Below, one piece after another: positions 45,633 through 56,685 of a stretch of DNA of 64,000 bases. Each line of letters opens with the position of its first letter. Position 1 is the first letter of the stretch. The stretch comes from Dipteris shenzhenensis. Its lineage: Eukaryota > Polypodiophyta > Polypodiopsida > Gleicheniales. Below the pieces are notes generated by a model. The model was not told the DNA's origin and made no database searches. It saw only the letters and a program-made list of their open reading frames with translations. The DNA lies in NCBI GenBank assembly GCA_047967505.1, contig CM106540.1; one strand, 5' to 3'. The translations under genes were made by a program, and so were the position numbers.

Positions 45633-46567
45633 TCATTGTGCTAACCACAGGTTAACAAAGTGCAATGGCTCGAGCAAAATCTTTAAGAAGCTTGTGATGA
45701 AAGCTGATAAAGTTGATAAAAATGAGCAAATTTTGTGTAGGTTTCTTTGCTCTAGCATCCACTCAATTGCTTTGATCTTGCAATGCTCAATCACTATCCC
45801 TTCTTGAGAGACAAGGTAATTGAGTAACATGCTAGACTTCACACAAAAGAGGCACTTAGCAGGATTTAATGAGATGCCTATTGAAGATTTTTTTCGAACA
45901 TTGTAGGTGATTATTTTCATTCTATAAACACAAAATTCATTTAAATAGATAGCAAGGAATTCAATGAGATAATCCCTCAAGGTATTAACCATAAATCATT
46001 GGAACATAAAAGATGCATTTCATAATTTAAACAACATGACCTTGCAAGCATAGGTTCCCCCTTTTGTGATCAATCCATCTTTGTTTGATGATTGAGATCT
46101 GGTTGTATCAATTGTAGCCATCCATGAAGGAGTAATGCTTGTATTTTGATACTTGGTCCAACATCCAAATTGTATATGGAATAGGGAATGGATTTCATAT
46201 AGTCTAGCATTTCATTTTTAGTAATCTCCATACATAGTTCAAGTTTTCCTTTCTTTTTTGAGACCACAAAAAATGGGAAACAGCCAATCAATTTTATCAA
46301 TGGGATAAATAAAACATGCTTTGAATAGCTGATCTAGCTCACTTTTACCTATTTGGCATAATTTGGATTCATACAATAATGTTGTTGGTGTTCTGGTAGC
46401 TTTTCATTATGTATCAAAGGAATTTGATGTTGGTAAATCTTGGGGGCACGTCTCAAAGATATATGTAGTCCGATCCAAATATGTCTCTATACTCTAGGAA
46501 AAGATCTTTTATGTGTTGAAGCTGGACAGACAGGCAGGCAGCAGGAGGGGGGGGTCATGGACTTGCT
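45633..46567 (-). pseudogene. Ty3/gypsy reverse transcriptase remnant (3' half of a split element)
   Basis: Minus-strand order of motifs: HIKDLFLEYRDIFGSDYIYL, QHQIPLIHNEKLPEH, YCMNPNYAK, ACFIYPIDKIDWLFPIFVVS (after frame adjustment), KKKGKLELCM, then NTLRDYLIEFLAIYLNEF, SLNPAKCLFCVKSSMLLNYL and SQEGIVIEHCKIKAIEWMLE. This is the gypsy pol order from spacer to thumb. The catalytic YxDD box reads YLNE, so both aspartates are lost. Several frameshifts. Confidence 0.85.
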
Positions 46568-46819
46568 TATTGAGAATTATGGTGTCATGTGCGTGACGGA
46601 GAATCATAGTAAAGTGGTATGAGGAAGAAAATATGGCATTAGTGTAGTTGGATTGTACTAGCATGATGGTGACATGTGGATCTTGGGATGAGGATGAGCT
46701 TGTACATTTGCCTATATAAGGGTAGTCTTCTAATGGAATAGCAATCATGTGCTTTTGGTCTACCTTTTCCTTTGTCATGGTCTTCATTTTTGACCCTCCA
46801 TAGCCTTCCATCCTCAACA
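46568..46819 (+). repeat. 5' LTR of the gag-only element
   Basis: Aligns end to end with 49161-49407, ending ccatcctcaaca. The first bases have decayed (tattgag where the 3' LTR has tgtatttag). Contains a TATA-like cctatataagg near 46710. Confidence 0.85.
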
Positions 46820-46821
46820 TG

Positions 46822-46835
46822 TGGTATTAGAGGCA
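46822..46835 (+). other. Primer-binding site (initiator tRNA-Met type)
   Basis: tggtattagaggca lies 2 bp after the 5' LTR and differs by little from TGGTATCAGAGC, the usual plant copia site complementary to initiator tRNA-Met. Confidence 0.78.
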
Positions 46836-48117
46836 CCTTGATCCTTTAGGTGACTATCCAAGTAGTTGCCATTAGCCTGTGCACTTCTCACTTGACTTTT
46901 GTTTTGCAAGAGGAGGATCTACCCATTAGCTTGTTGTTGCATTTTGTTCTATGAAGAATGATTTCCACTACTTTCAAAGTTGAACACACATGAAGCAAGA
47001 GTCGTCGCTATCCTGTTATTGTCAAAATTCCTGTGTTCTGTTATTCTCCTAGATAAAATTTTGTGCCATACGTTAAGTCTCATGGTTAGTTTGAGGCTTT
47101 CTAGAAAGTGAACTACCTATGCATGGTTGAGATTTTTTTGCTAAGTTGTGCGTGATTCCTATCTTTGTTGACAACCTTGCATATCTATGTTAAGGGTTGC
47201 CGCCAATCTCTACAATTATTCCAAACCCACAATGACTAGCTTAACAGCCCCTTAACAGTGGCTTGCACTACACTACTCGTTTGATCATCAAATGTTGGCT
47301 CAAGGAACATAACACAAGAATCACTCCAATCACTCATCTAATTCCATTTTTGGAAGAGTAAATGTTTGTCATCTATGCATTGAGTTCCACAAGCTTCCTA
47401 GAAGGTGAGAGAACGGAGCTCCGTATACATTGTCGTATTATAGTGGCAAATTTTATATTAGATCAAGCATGGTAGCATAAGACAAAATTTGTATCAGCTA
47501 TGCCCTGAATTCTTTCATTGCATGTGTGGAAGTATCCTCTTATGAGAATGATCCACTTTCACCTAGCAACAATTTCTTTTTCATCACTCAAGGGTCTAAG
47601 TGTGAAGCTACAAGGCGAAACTTCTATGGAGATCTATCTTGAGAATGATTTGTAATTTTAGCGTCTATAGCCGCACAACATACACAAGATGCAGCCATTG
47701 ATAACTAGGAGCTATGAGTCAAGCTTGATTAACCAATAAAAGGCCCTGCAAGCGAATAAAGGGCTCAAGCAGTGATTAAGCATTATAACCCATTTGTGAG
47801 CTATATGCATCGATGACGATTCTTCTTTTGGGTTCTTCTCTTCTTCAAGGTTTATCTTCTAAGGTTCTTAAGGTTGTTTAGAATGCAACACATGGCACAC
47901 AACCACCTCTTGTGAAGCATTGTGCGTGTGTATGTGAACATATATGCCACAACATTCACCTTTTAAAGCCATATACCTTGCAATCCATTAGGTGCTTTTA
48001 TGAGGTGCAAAAAGAAAACCCACTAACTTTTTTGAGATCTACACATCTATTCTATGCAAATTTTTAAATGAGGTAAACAATATCGAGTAGTACTCGACAA
48101 GACCCTCATGGGACACA
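46836..48117 (+). other. Leader of the gag-only element
   Basis: About 1.3 kb between primer-binding site and gag, with no reading frame that I recognise. Long leaders are common in non-autonomous LTR elements. Confidence 0.5.
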
Positions 48118-48840
48118 AAATTTAATGTTGCAAAATTCAATGGGGATGGGTTCTCCACATGGCAAATTAAAACCATATACACCTTAATGAGAAAGGGATT
48201 ATGGGAGATAATCGAACCAAGTGGGGAAATTGAGATCACACCAAGCACAACATAAAATCACAAGGCACTTGGCATAATAGCCCAAGGTCTAGGAGATAAG
48301 GTCATACATCACATTGTAGGAATCAAAGATGCAAAATTAGCATGGGAGGAACTCAAAAAGAATTTTTGAAGTGAGACTAAAATCTCAAAAGTGAATCTTC
48401 CAATGCAGAAAGAAGCAAATACAATGACGGCTCATATTAACAAATTCAAGGCATTAAAGCAACAATTGGCAGGAATAAAGAGAAGATGAAGCTGTTGCAT
48501 TCCTTCTTAACAGTATTGACAAGCAGTCGTATGATACTCTTGTATCTACTTTTAAAAATGTTATTAAAAGTCTCAATGAAATTGAAGTAGCACTACTCAA
48601 GCATGAACTAAGAGTAAAGGACAAAATTCTCCCCACCACATCACATGCTCAAGTTTTCTATGTCAAAGGAGGAAGAAATAACTCATCACCACTGCCAGCA
48701 TAACCCTTGTGGGAAACTTGGACATACCAAAAATAAATGTCACAACAAGCACAAACCAAAGTTGGAACGCACATTTTGTGGAAAGATTGTCCGTGAAGAA
48801 GAACAATGTTATCACAAAAAGAAGCAGTCAAGCTACATTG
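48118..48840 (+). pseudogene. Copia-type gag (UBN2-like) with CCHC knuckle, degenerate
   Basis: KFNVAKFNGDGFSTWQIKTI (the 'F.G.nf..W' start), LMRKGLWEIIEP, HKALGIIAQGLGDKV and DAKLAWEELKKNF follow the copia gag pattern. A zinc knuckle CGKLGHTKNKCHNK appears near 48715-48755. At least two in-frame stops and one frameshift mean this copy cannot make Gag. Confidence 0.82.
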
Positions 48841-48930
48841 CATCCTAGGAAGGTCAGTCAGGATGAAGGAAAGATTGTTTAGCTAGTGTATTTTTCATCC
48901 CTTTTTTCTCTATGTAATCCACCCTTTGAG

Positions 48931-49100
48931 GCCATATGATGCACTCAAGGTGAAGAGCCAAAGTAGCTATAAGGCCAAAGTTTCCTAAACACACAAGGAG
49001 AAAAATGAGAGTGAAGCCATATGATGCACTCAAGGTGAAGAGCCAAAGTAGCTATAAGGCCAAAGTTTCCTAAACACACAAGGAGGGAAATGAGAGTGAA
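48931..49100. repeat. Two-copy tandem duplication, 85 bp
   Basis: gccatatgatgcactcaagg at 48931 recurs at 49016. The copies are nearly identical, so this arose after most of the element's decay. Confidence 0.92.
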
Positions 49101-49150
49101 GATAAAGGTTGTAATCTTGCATCAGACCACCTTGCAATAGTTGTGTTGGC

Positions 49151-49160
49151 ACCAAGGGGG
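49151..49160 (+). other. Polypurine tract of the gag-only element
   Basis: accaaggggg directly before the TGTATTTAG start of the 3' LTR. Confidence 0.7.
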
Positions 49161-49407
49161 TGTATTTAGAATTATGGTGCCATGGTGGACTAGAGTGAAT
49201 GGTATGAGGATGAAAATGTGTGATTGGTGTAGTTGGATTGTACTAGCATGATGGTGACATGTGGATCTTGGGATGAGGATGAGCATGTACTTTTGCCTAT
49301 ATATAAGTGCAATCTTCTAATGGAATAGCAATCACTTGAGTTTGGTCTATCTTTTCCTTTTTCATGGTCTTCATTTTCGAGCCTCGGTAGCCTTCCATCC
49401 TCAACAT
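49161..49407 (+). repeat. 3' LTR of the gag-only element
   Basis: Starts tgtatttagaatta and ends cctcaaca, followed by the target duplication ttgct. Confidence 0.88.
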
Positions 49408-49412
49408 TGCTT

Positions 49413-51230
49413 ACCTTGATTGTGCAAGGTGCCTTCTCAATTCCCAGGTTGAGGCCTTGGACTAGCTTAGGAGGAATTTCTCAATCCTAGCCATCGTATA
49501 GTGGCTTGAGGTTTTGTAGTCTATGCGCCATTCTAGAATTCCATAAAATGTTTTAGCTAAAGGTTCTTTTGCTCGGCAATTTGCTTAGCTTGGTGGGCTT
49601 GCTTAAGCTCCAGTTATGACCAAGAACAAGTCAATTGCTCTCATTAGTAGAATGTTAAGCTCCACAAGGTGCATTCCCATAGCTTATGGGAACCAATCAT
49701 CAATTTGAGCTCTTGTGGCTCATGGGGAATGGGGAACTAAGCCTTAGTGTCCTCAATGCGGGTGGTCATAATCTCTTTGCCTCAATCATGTGGGGCTTGG
49801 CACTTTTAACTAGGCTTGACCCAATACACATTTTTTCCATGACAGTAACAATCAAACTTACTATGTAGTAAAGACCCCAATGTTGATTAGCACATCAAAT
49901 AACATCCTTGGGGATCTATTGGCCTTTGGTTAGCAATGCAAAATTGTAAGGATAAAGATTTCAAATTCTTTAGCTTTTTCAACTAGGTATTTGGAGATGA
50001 TATTAACTCGCAATCCACCATCTACAATTACTCCTTGGATAATGGGTTTCTTGATTTTGATAATGATGATAGCCACGATTACCCTATCAATTATATTGGT
50101 GTGTCTATGACAAGGATTGTGGCCAGGGTATCCATTGTATTTGTGGTTAGGGTTCCCATAATCCATTTCTACAAGGTAGTTGGCAAAGAATGTTTGGCAA
50201 TAGGGTGCTAATTGGAAAAACATTTCTATATTGATGTTGACCTTGAGATCTCAAAGGATCTGGCATGCTTTTGTGGTGTCATCTTTGTTTGGATCATCCT
50301 TTGTCTTCTATTGCATGCTAGGTGGTCTGATGCAAGGCTTCCTTACTAGTACATTCTAGATCAGAGGCTTATGGCTTGTCCATTTGGTGGCCTCAACATC
50401 TCTAGGAGCTATACTCTAGTTGTTCTTAGGGAGCCTCAATTACTAGAGCTTTGCCTTCAGGCCACAAACAACATAGGACGTTACCTTTATTTACTCCTTC
50501 CAATCAATTTCTTTTTCCCAAGGTTGTTCCCTTGGTTGCTTGTGGATGATTCCTTGCAATTAGGTTATTGTGTGAACTTGTGCCAATGGTGCTTCTGTCA
50601 CCTTATTCGGCACTGTTGGACACTCCACAATAGGGTCCACTTCCAATGTCTCATTATTAGTGTGGAGGAGTCTCACATGCTCGGATATGCTTGGTCTCTT
50701 GGTGGACGTGCTCCTTGGGTTGGCCTTTCTCTTTGTTGGACACTTGTTGGCATTTTTTCTTGTTCTAGCACTTAGTGCTATTGTGGTAGTGATTAACACA
50801 AATTTCAAAATCTTTGCTACTCAAGCTCAGTGTGACCGGATCTTATGTAGTTGTTACACCAATTTTCATTTGGAGACTCTTCTTCCTCATGACTATCTTC
50901 TATCTTCTATCTTCCTTTTGGATTTGGGCTTGGTAGTGTATACATTCATGGTGTGTACAAGAAAAACATCATTATCTACGATTCCATTAGAGTGTGAGCA
51001 TTTCCAAGAGGGTGTCAAAGGTCTTAGAGTGCCTAGAATTTATAGCACCTCTCGTAGTCAAGTTTGTCCATGTGTATTTGTATTCTACAGTTTCAAATTT
51101 CAAAATCCCTCATGCAAATTCAAGAACTCTTGTTTTCTTACCACAAGGGATTGAAATCAAAACATTGGATGCCATGGTGGCCATGTGTGCTTCTCCATCA
51201 TTTCTTCCATATGCAAGTTTCAAGGCCTTA
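49413..51230 (-). pseudogene. Ty3/gypsy gag-protease remnant (5' half of the split element)
   Basis: On the minus strand: RKQEFLNLHEGF (about 51105-51140, gag), a damaged knuckle WCNNYIRSGHTELE (about 50835-50875), GVIVDGGLRVNIISKYLVEK (about 49965-50025, retropepsin with DGG), then PPKLVQGLNLGIEKA next to the insertion point at 49412. Order and strand agree with the RT remnant at 45633-46567, so both belong to one element split by the gag-only insertion. Plus-strand frames such as 50371-50775 and 50660-51154 are shadows. Confidence 0.68.
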
Positions 51231-51308
51231 AGCCCTACTTCCTCTCTTTATAAGCTAGTTGATCTAAAACTCTCTATTATTTATTAACTTTACTTAAAAT
51301 ACAAAATG

Positions 51309-51549
51309 CTTAAATCTTTTAGCAACCCCAATGTAGCCATTATGCAAGAGAGCCACTCTTCCCTACACTTCCCAAAGTTGCAAGGATGCATATATTCTAT
51401 GTTAGGTTTTCCACCCTCTACCCATTCATGGTGATGGTTCCATCTAATGCCCAAGCCATTTCTAAACCACTTAAATCTTTTAGCAACCCCAATGTAGCCA
51501 TTATGCAAGAGAGCCACTCTTCCTCGCACTTCCCAAAGTTGCAAGGATT
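51309..51549. repeat. Direct repeat, about 78 bp, 161-bp spacing
   Basis: taaatcttttagcaacccca through cttcccaaagttgcaaggat occurs at 51309-51386 and 51470-51549, almost identical. Confidence 0.9.
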
Positions 51550-52599
51550 GGTTCTACAAAGTATCAAGATATGAAAAGCTCTTGCATAGTTAAAATGATG
51601 TTCCCATAGCAAGGAATCATGCATACCCTACCAATACCCTACTAATATTGCACATCTTGAATATGTGCTTCATTGTGATTTTTCTCTATCAATTTGAATC
51701 CATGTGATCCTTCCCTCTCAATCCTTCTTATAGCTTCTACGTCATGCCAATATTTTTTCATTGTTTTTGATAGCTACATGACATAGGAGGTATCATGTCA
51801 TTTTTCTCAATGTAGCCATCATACCATCTTTCTCAACATTCAATGAGTTTTGCATTTTTGCATTCTACAAAGCTACTAATGAGAGTTGGAATTTTGGATT
51901 CTGAAGACTCGATATGTTTTATCATGCTATTTAACTTCATGTCTATTTTTGAGCCAGCGCATTGAAGCTTGTTTGGAGCATGTAGGCTAACTGAGTAGCT
52001 AGGACGTGCCAGATGGAAGTAGAAGCAAGCAGGCCATTGAGATGTCAAGCAAGAATTAAATTAATGACTCAAAATATTATTATCATGATGAAGAAGATGA
52101 TTAAATTCCAACTAGCATGGTGAATGTGGATTGAATTGCACACTTGCATAAGTGTTGTTAGCTTTTAAATTGGTTGTGTGGTGGATGTAGGTCAATGAGG
52201 TGAGTGACATGGACCATCGGGCTCGAACACAATGGTGGAAAAACTGTGATTCACTATTATAAAAGTTAAAAATCAAATTAAGACGTCAATACAAACAACG
52301 ATGTACATGGGCCATTATGTTAATATTGTACATTTGACCCATAGGAACACTATTTGGTCGTTGATTTTGACTAGGGGTAGTTAGCAGATGGATACTTGAA
52401 TGAGTGCCAAATTAGTGGCAAAAGCCATGGGAGGAGCCACTAGAAGGGACATCCAAAAGAAGGAGGAGTGAAATTAAGGAAATTCTGGCGATCCGTGCAT
52501 TGTAAAATTTTGAATTTATGGGATTGGAGGGTCCAATGGGTCTTAGTATTTGTGTTGACAATGTAGCTACATGTATGCGTAGATGCAGAAATGTATGTC
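51550..52599. other. No gene recognised
   Basis: AT-rich intergenic sequence without motif or repeat structure that I can support. Confidence 0.5.
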
Positions 52600-52639
52600 C
52601 ATGCGTGCATGCGCGCGCATGCGCGCACACACACACACA
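52600..52639. repeat. 40-bp alternating purine-pyrimidine tract
   Basis: catgcgtgcatgcgcgcgca runs into tgcgcgcacacacacacaca with strict alternation over 40 bases. It includes the palindrome tgcgcgcgca. A Z-DNA-prone sequence. Confidence 0.9.
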
Positions 52640-53059
52640 AACCATGTCCTAATTTTCCTTTTAAAAAGACTTCCCAAACTAGAGCATTCGTGTAAGGGTC
52701 AAAAAGATATCTAGAAATTTTTCCATGCTCATATAGATGCTAGTATATTTTCTAAGGGCATCATTATTAGCATCGGTATGTTCGCATATTGATGTTTGTT
52801 TCGGCTATTATATTGATGGATCGGTCTACTTGCTACCACAGATGCTAACACTAGTGAAACCCTTGCTTTTTAGAATATTTTGTAGCACAAGCTAGCATTG
52901 GAAGTCTCCTTGAACAATTAGTTGTTTCAAAAGGTTTAACGTTCTTTACTTTAAATTAAGTTACATGTCTTTTTATATTTCCACTTAAATGTAAGTAATA
53001 GAATTGCAACTTGGACAAGCCTAGTTGCTAAATGAAGCACATAGAGGGAGGATCTCTTG

Positions 53060-53290
53060 AAAGGGACTATTCTGTCCCTTGAGTAGTTAAATTTTTTGTT
53101 CTAGTAATGATGTGTATCTTATATCTCTTGAAGTGGCCTAATGGTGTGTTTCTTATATCTTTTGAAATGGTCTAATGGGGTCCCCTATGATGGGTATCTT
53201 GTAACTCTTAAAAGGGCCTATTATGTCCCTTGAGTCTTTTAAAAAATTTATTTTATTAATGATGTGTATCTTATATCTCTTCAAATGGCC
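53060..53290. repeat. Degenerate tandem repeats, about 50 and 153 bp periods
   Basis: atgatgtgtatcttatatct, cttgaa.tggcctaatg and tgtcccttgag recur. The outer copies at about 53062-53138 and 53212-53290 are the most alike. Confidence 0.72.
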
Positions 53291-54660
53291 CACATCCCTA
53301 AACTATATTTAAAAAAAAATGTATTAATTAGTAGAAGAGGCAAAAGGTTAGGTGCAAAAGGGTAAAGAGAAGGGGGCATCAAATAAATGGGTAGGGAGGG
53401 CAGAACAAGATAAGGTTGAAAAGGAACTACAAGATAAATTGATTCAATTGGAAACATAATGAGGGCATGTCTCTCTAAACTATATCCCATATATGAAACA
53501 TAGGTTAGGTACACACCCTGTGATTATAAAGGTGATGGGGACAACCCACACTCACAAACAACACATAGTTTCAAACTAGACTTGAACACATACCCAAACA
53601 TATATGCAAGTGGTTTAGTCATGTAAAGGTTTTATATGTAAGTATACATGTTGTTAGATGTAGTGAATATAACCGAAATATAACCAATAATTTATATCAG
53701 GGTGTGTACATTACTAAGAAATATGCAAAGATAGCACATGAGCTCATGTATTACTTTTTTAAATAACTTATGTAACAAAAGTTGTAATCATATATGAAAG
53801 GGATACAATTTCTATGACATTGTAGGGGAGATGGAGCATTGTAAACCATTAGATTTAGAGGATCTATGGCTAAGGTTGTGCAATGAGATTGAGGGCCCGA
53901 AAAACACAATAAAGGTGAGCAATTAGATGAATATTGCAATTGCACATTTCAAAAATGATTTATTGTGGCACTTGGACCCCCAAAGGATAATGGGGAGTGA
54001 ATACTAATTTTTGAAAAGCTTTTGATTGATTTATTTACAAGCGATCCACGTCAAATAGGTTGAGTATGAATATTGTTTTGCATAATTGAAAATTCTTATC
54101 ATTGAAATTGAGGGGTATGTATTCGTATTGCTTTGACATTTAATTAGAGGATAAGTAAGGAGGATGAATTGACACTAACATAGTGGGACCTTAGTTGCAA
54201 GGATTGCGTGCATTCAAAATCCTAGAGTGGATGGCTAAGCTAAAGGAGAAGTGAAGTAAATATTTTTATACTGACAAAAATAAAAATAAAACAAGGTGGC
54301 AAAACCAAGAGTAGTTGAGCTACCACTTAAATGCTTAAAAATGATTAATACTTAACATATCATTATTCATTAACCACTTTTTAAAGTGGGTCACAGCTTG
54401 ACCAAAAGCAAAGGAAAAGAGGGCATCGGTTGAGATCAACGAAAAAAGCACCCACTTTCATAGACCCTTAGGAGGGGCAAAAAATATTTGCAGAGTGAGT
54501 GGAACGACAAAGAATGTTTGACCCGAGTGTTACATCTGAAACCACAATAGGCTAAGACAATATTTGATCACACAACATTTTTTCAGGCGACGATATTGGT
54601 CCATTCAGTAATAGCACTTGCACTTTCCGCATATGGTGTGTGCTATGTATTAGATAACTA
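53291..54660. other. No gene recognised
   Basis: AT-rich, with no long frame showing a domain and no terminal-repeat structure. Confidence 0.5.
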
Positions 54661-54863
54661 GTGTCACATGTGAAGTGCAACAAGCTATTAAGCCAGTGCT
54701 TGCCCTAGTGTGTTGTTGAGACTGCAACATTACATTGAAACTGTAATAGGCTAAGCCAGTGTCACATGTGAAGTGCAATAGACTAAGCTAGTGTTTGCTC
54801 TAGTGTGTTGTGAGATTGCAACATTACATTAAAACTACAATAGGCTAAGCTAGTGTCATAGGG
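54661..54863. repeat. Tandem repeat, 94-98-bp unit, two full copies plus start of a third
   Basis: Units begin gtgtcacatgtgaagtgcaa at 54661 and 54759, with a truncated start at 54853. Each holds ccctagtgtgttgtgaga-like and gcaacattacatt strings. Single fragments recur at about 55247 and 55594. Confidence 0.82.
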
Positions 54864-56070
54864 CCTTAGTACATGGATGGGGCTAGCATGGGTTTAGGAC
54901 ATTGGGAATCTTTTTGTCATCATTACTCCCATGTGGTCTAGGATGGGTTAAGGATCTACTTATTCTCCCATCTTGGACCATGGCCTCAAGACCCTAGCAG
55001 CGAGAATGGGATCCTCCTTTTTTAGGTGTTTGAAAGCAACGGATGATGACATATCTCCTTGTCTCCACTTCCTAAACACATGAAATGATGCCACTTGTCT
55101 TCTCCCACCTAATTCATCCCTAGTTCTTGTGAGTGTCAGGAGATGGTGGGAAGGGAAGAGGATAAAAATACAGTTGATCATGGTTGGGACCAAAATTTCC
55201 CATTCCCATAGTGTTTCCTCCCATCTGCAAAGACCTTAAAGTGAGTGTCACATGTGAAGTACAACAAGAGGTTCCCTAGGGTAGGAATCTATGGCGGAAA
55301 TGGCCTTCCTAAAATCAGAAATCAGATTTGAAGCTATCGCAATCATCGAGTCATAATAGGGAGCTAATTTTTATTTTCGAACTTTTCCAAAAAATTGTGG
55401 AAGATAGAAATATATGAGTGCCAGTGCTTAAGTCAGGTGAGGGCCAGTACTAAGGCATTGTGTGTCCAAAAAATGGTGAAAGGAGAGCTTGACACATCAT
55501 CTTTTTCTATGAAGAGCATTGGGTGGCACCTGTCTCCCTATTGGGGGGGTCGATGACATTTTAAAGGCACCCGCCTCTTTACTGGCCCCTTTACCCTAGT
55601 GTGTTGTGAGACTGGGGGCAAGAGTAGTGTTCATAGAAAACATTTTTCTCAACAAATCATAAAACTTGGGGTTTCAAATTTCGAAGGTTTTTCCCGAGAA
55701 TTTGCAGTATTTTTTTTGCCCAAAATGCCTAAAATTTTGCAGATTTTATAAGACAGTGAAAATATGTTTTACGGGTGAGAATGAAAATGCTGGAGGTTCA
55801 TTGTATATAGTTGTGCTGGTTTTCTGTGAACATTGGGCGGCAAGAGTGTGGTGTGGGAAGGGGGGGCTAGTAGTTTTGAAAGGCCCGGGGTTTTCTCACA
55901 AGACACTTATTACAAAATGGTGAACTTTGGACGAATAGTTTGGAAAGCCCCCGGGTTCTAACAAGGAAATGATTAATAAAAAATGGTGAAAGTCGTGTTC
56001 TCCATCGCCACCTTTTTCATTCATTCAACGTTCATCTTCCTTCTGAGCTCCACCTCCATCAACTGTTTCG
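54864..56070 (+). promoter_or_regulatory. Upstream region of the PDC gene
   Basis: No gene recognised. The last 90 bp or so before the ATG are pyrimidine-rich (cattcattcaacgttcatc, ctccacctccatcaac), as in a 5' leader. No TATA box or anaerobic-response element could be assigned with confidence. Confidence 0.35.
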
Positions 56071-56685
56071 ATGGAGCACCCTCGTCTCCATGGCTGGTCT
56101 CTCGCCCAGAAACGACCTCTGCGCGACCACCGCACCATCCCCAGATCGTTCCCTCCTTCCTCCCACACCCCCCCCTTAGCAGAATTCGCTCTCCATCGCA
56201 TTTCAGACACTTCCAATCCCACCTCCCACGACAGTTCCAGCCCCCACCTCCACTACCCCTTCTCCCGCATCCACACTGCCTCCTCCTCCTCCCTCGGTCA
56301 ACACCTCGCTCTTCGCCTCCTCGAAATCGGCGTCCACGACGTCTTTGCCGTGCCTGGAGACTTCAACCTCGTCCTTCTCGACCACCTCCTCGCCGAGCCA
56401 TCCTTGCGCGTGATTGGATGCTGCAATGAGCTCAATGCTGGCTACGCCGCAGATGGCTATGCGCGAGCCCGAGGAGTGGGTGCCTGCGTCGTCACCTTTA
56501 CTGTGGGCGGCCTCAGCGTGATCAATGCGATTGCTGGGGCTTACAGTGAGAACCTCCCAATAATTTGCATAGTCGGCGGCCCAAACTCGAATGACCACGG
56601 AACGAATCGGATACTACATCATACGATAGGCCTTCCAGATTTCAGTCAGGAATTCAATTGCTTCCAGCAGGTCACTTGCCACCAG
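56071..56685 (+). CDS. PDC: PDC exon 1 (205 codons)
   Basis: Starts at the only in-frame ATG before the conserved core. The core begins [20 protein letters not shown] (residues 74-93). Ends FQQVTCHQ; donor gtccgt is a weak but valid GT site, chosen because exon 2 resumes AVV exactly as in plant PDCs. Confidence 0.93.

Larger units (their letters stand above)
46568..49407 (+). mobile_element. Gag-only copia-type LTR retrotransposon (TR-GAG-like), nested
   Basis: A complete 2.84-kb element: 5' LTR 46568-46819, primer-binding site 46822-46835, gag remnant about 48118-48840, polypurine tract 49151-49160, 3' LTR 49161-49407, and target duplication TTGCT on both sides (46563-46567 and 49408-49412). 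Only about 300 bp separate gag from the polypurine tract, so protease, integrase and reverse transcriptase are absent. This matches the known class of terminal-repeat elements with only a GAG domain, which need enzymes in trans. It sits inside a gypsy pol on the opposite strand. Confidence 0.87.

Noticed and set aside
55983-56429. 148-codon frame overlapping the 5' part of PDC exon 1
   Set aside because: It lies in another frame over sequence that clearly encodes PDC from residue 74 on. Its Pro/Ser/Arg-rich translation is a product of C-rich DNA.
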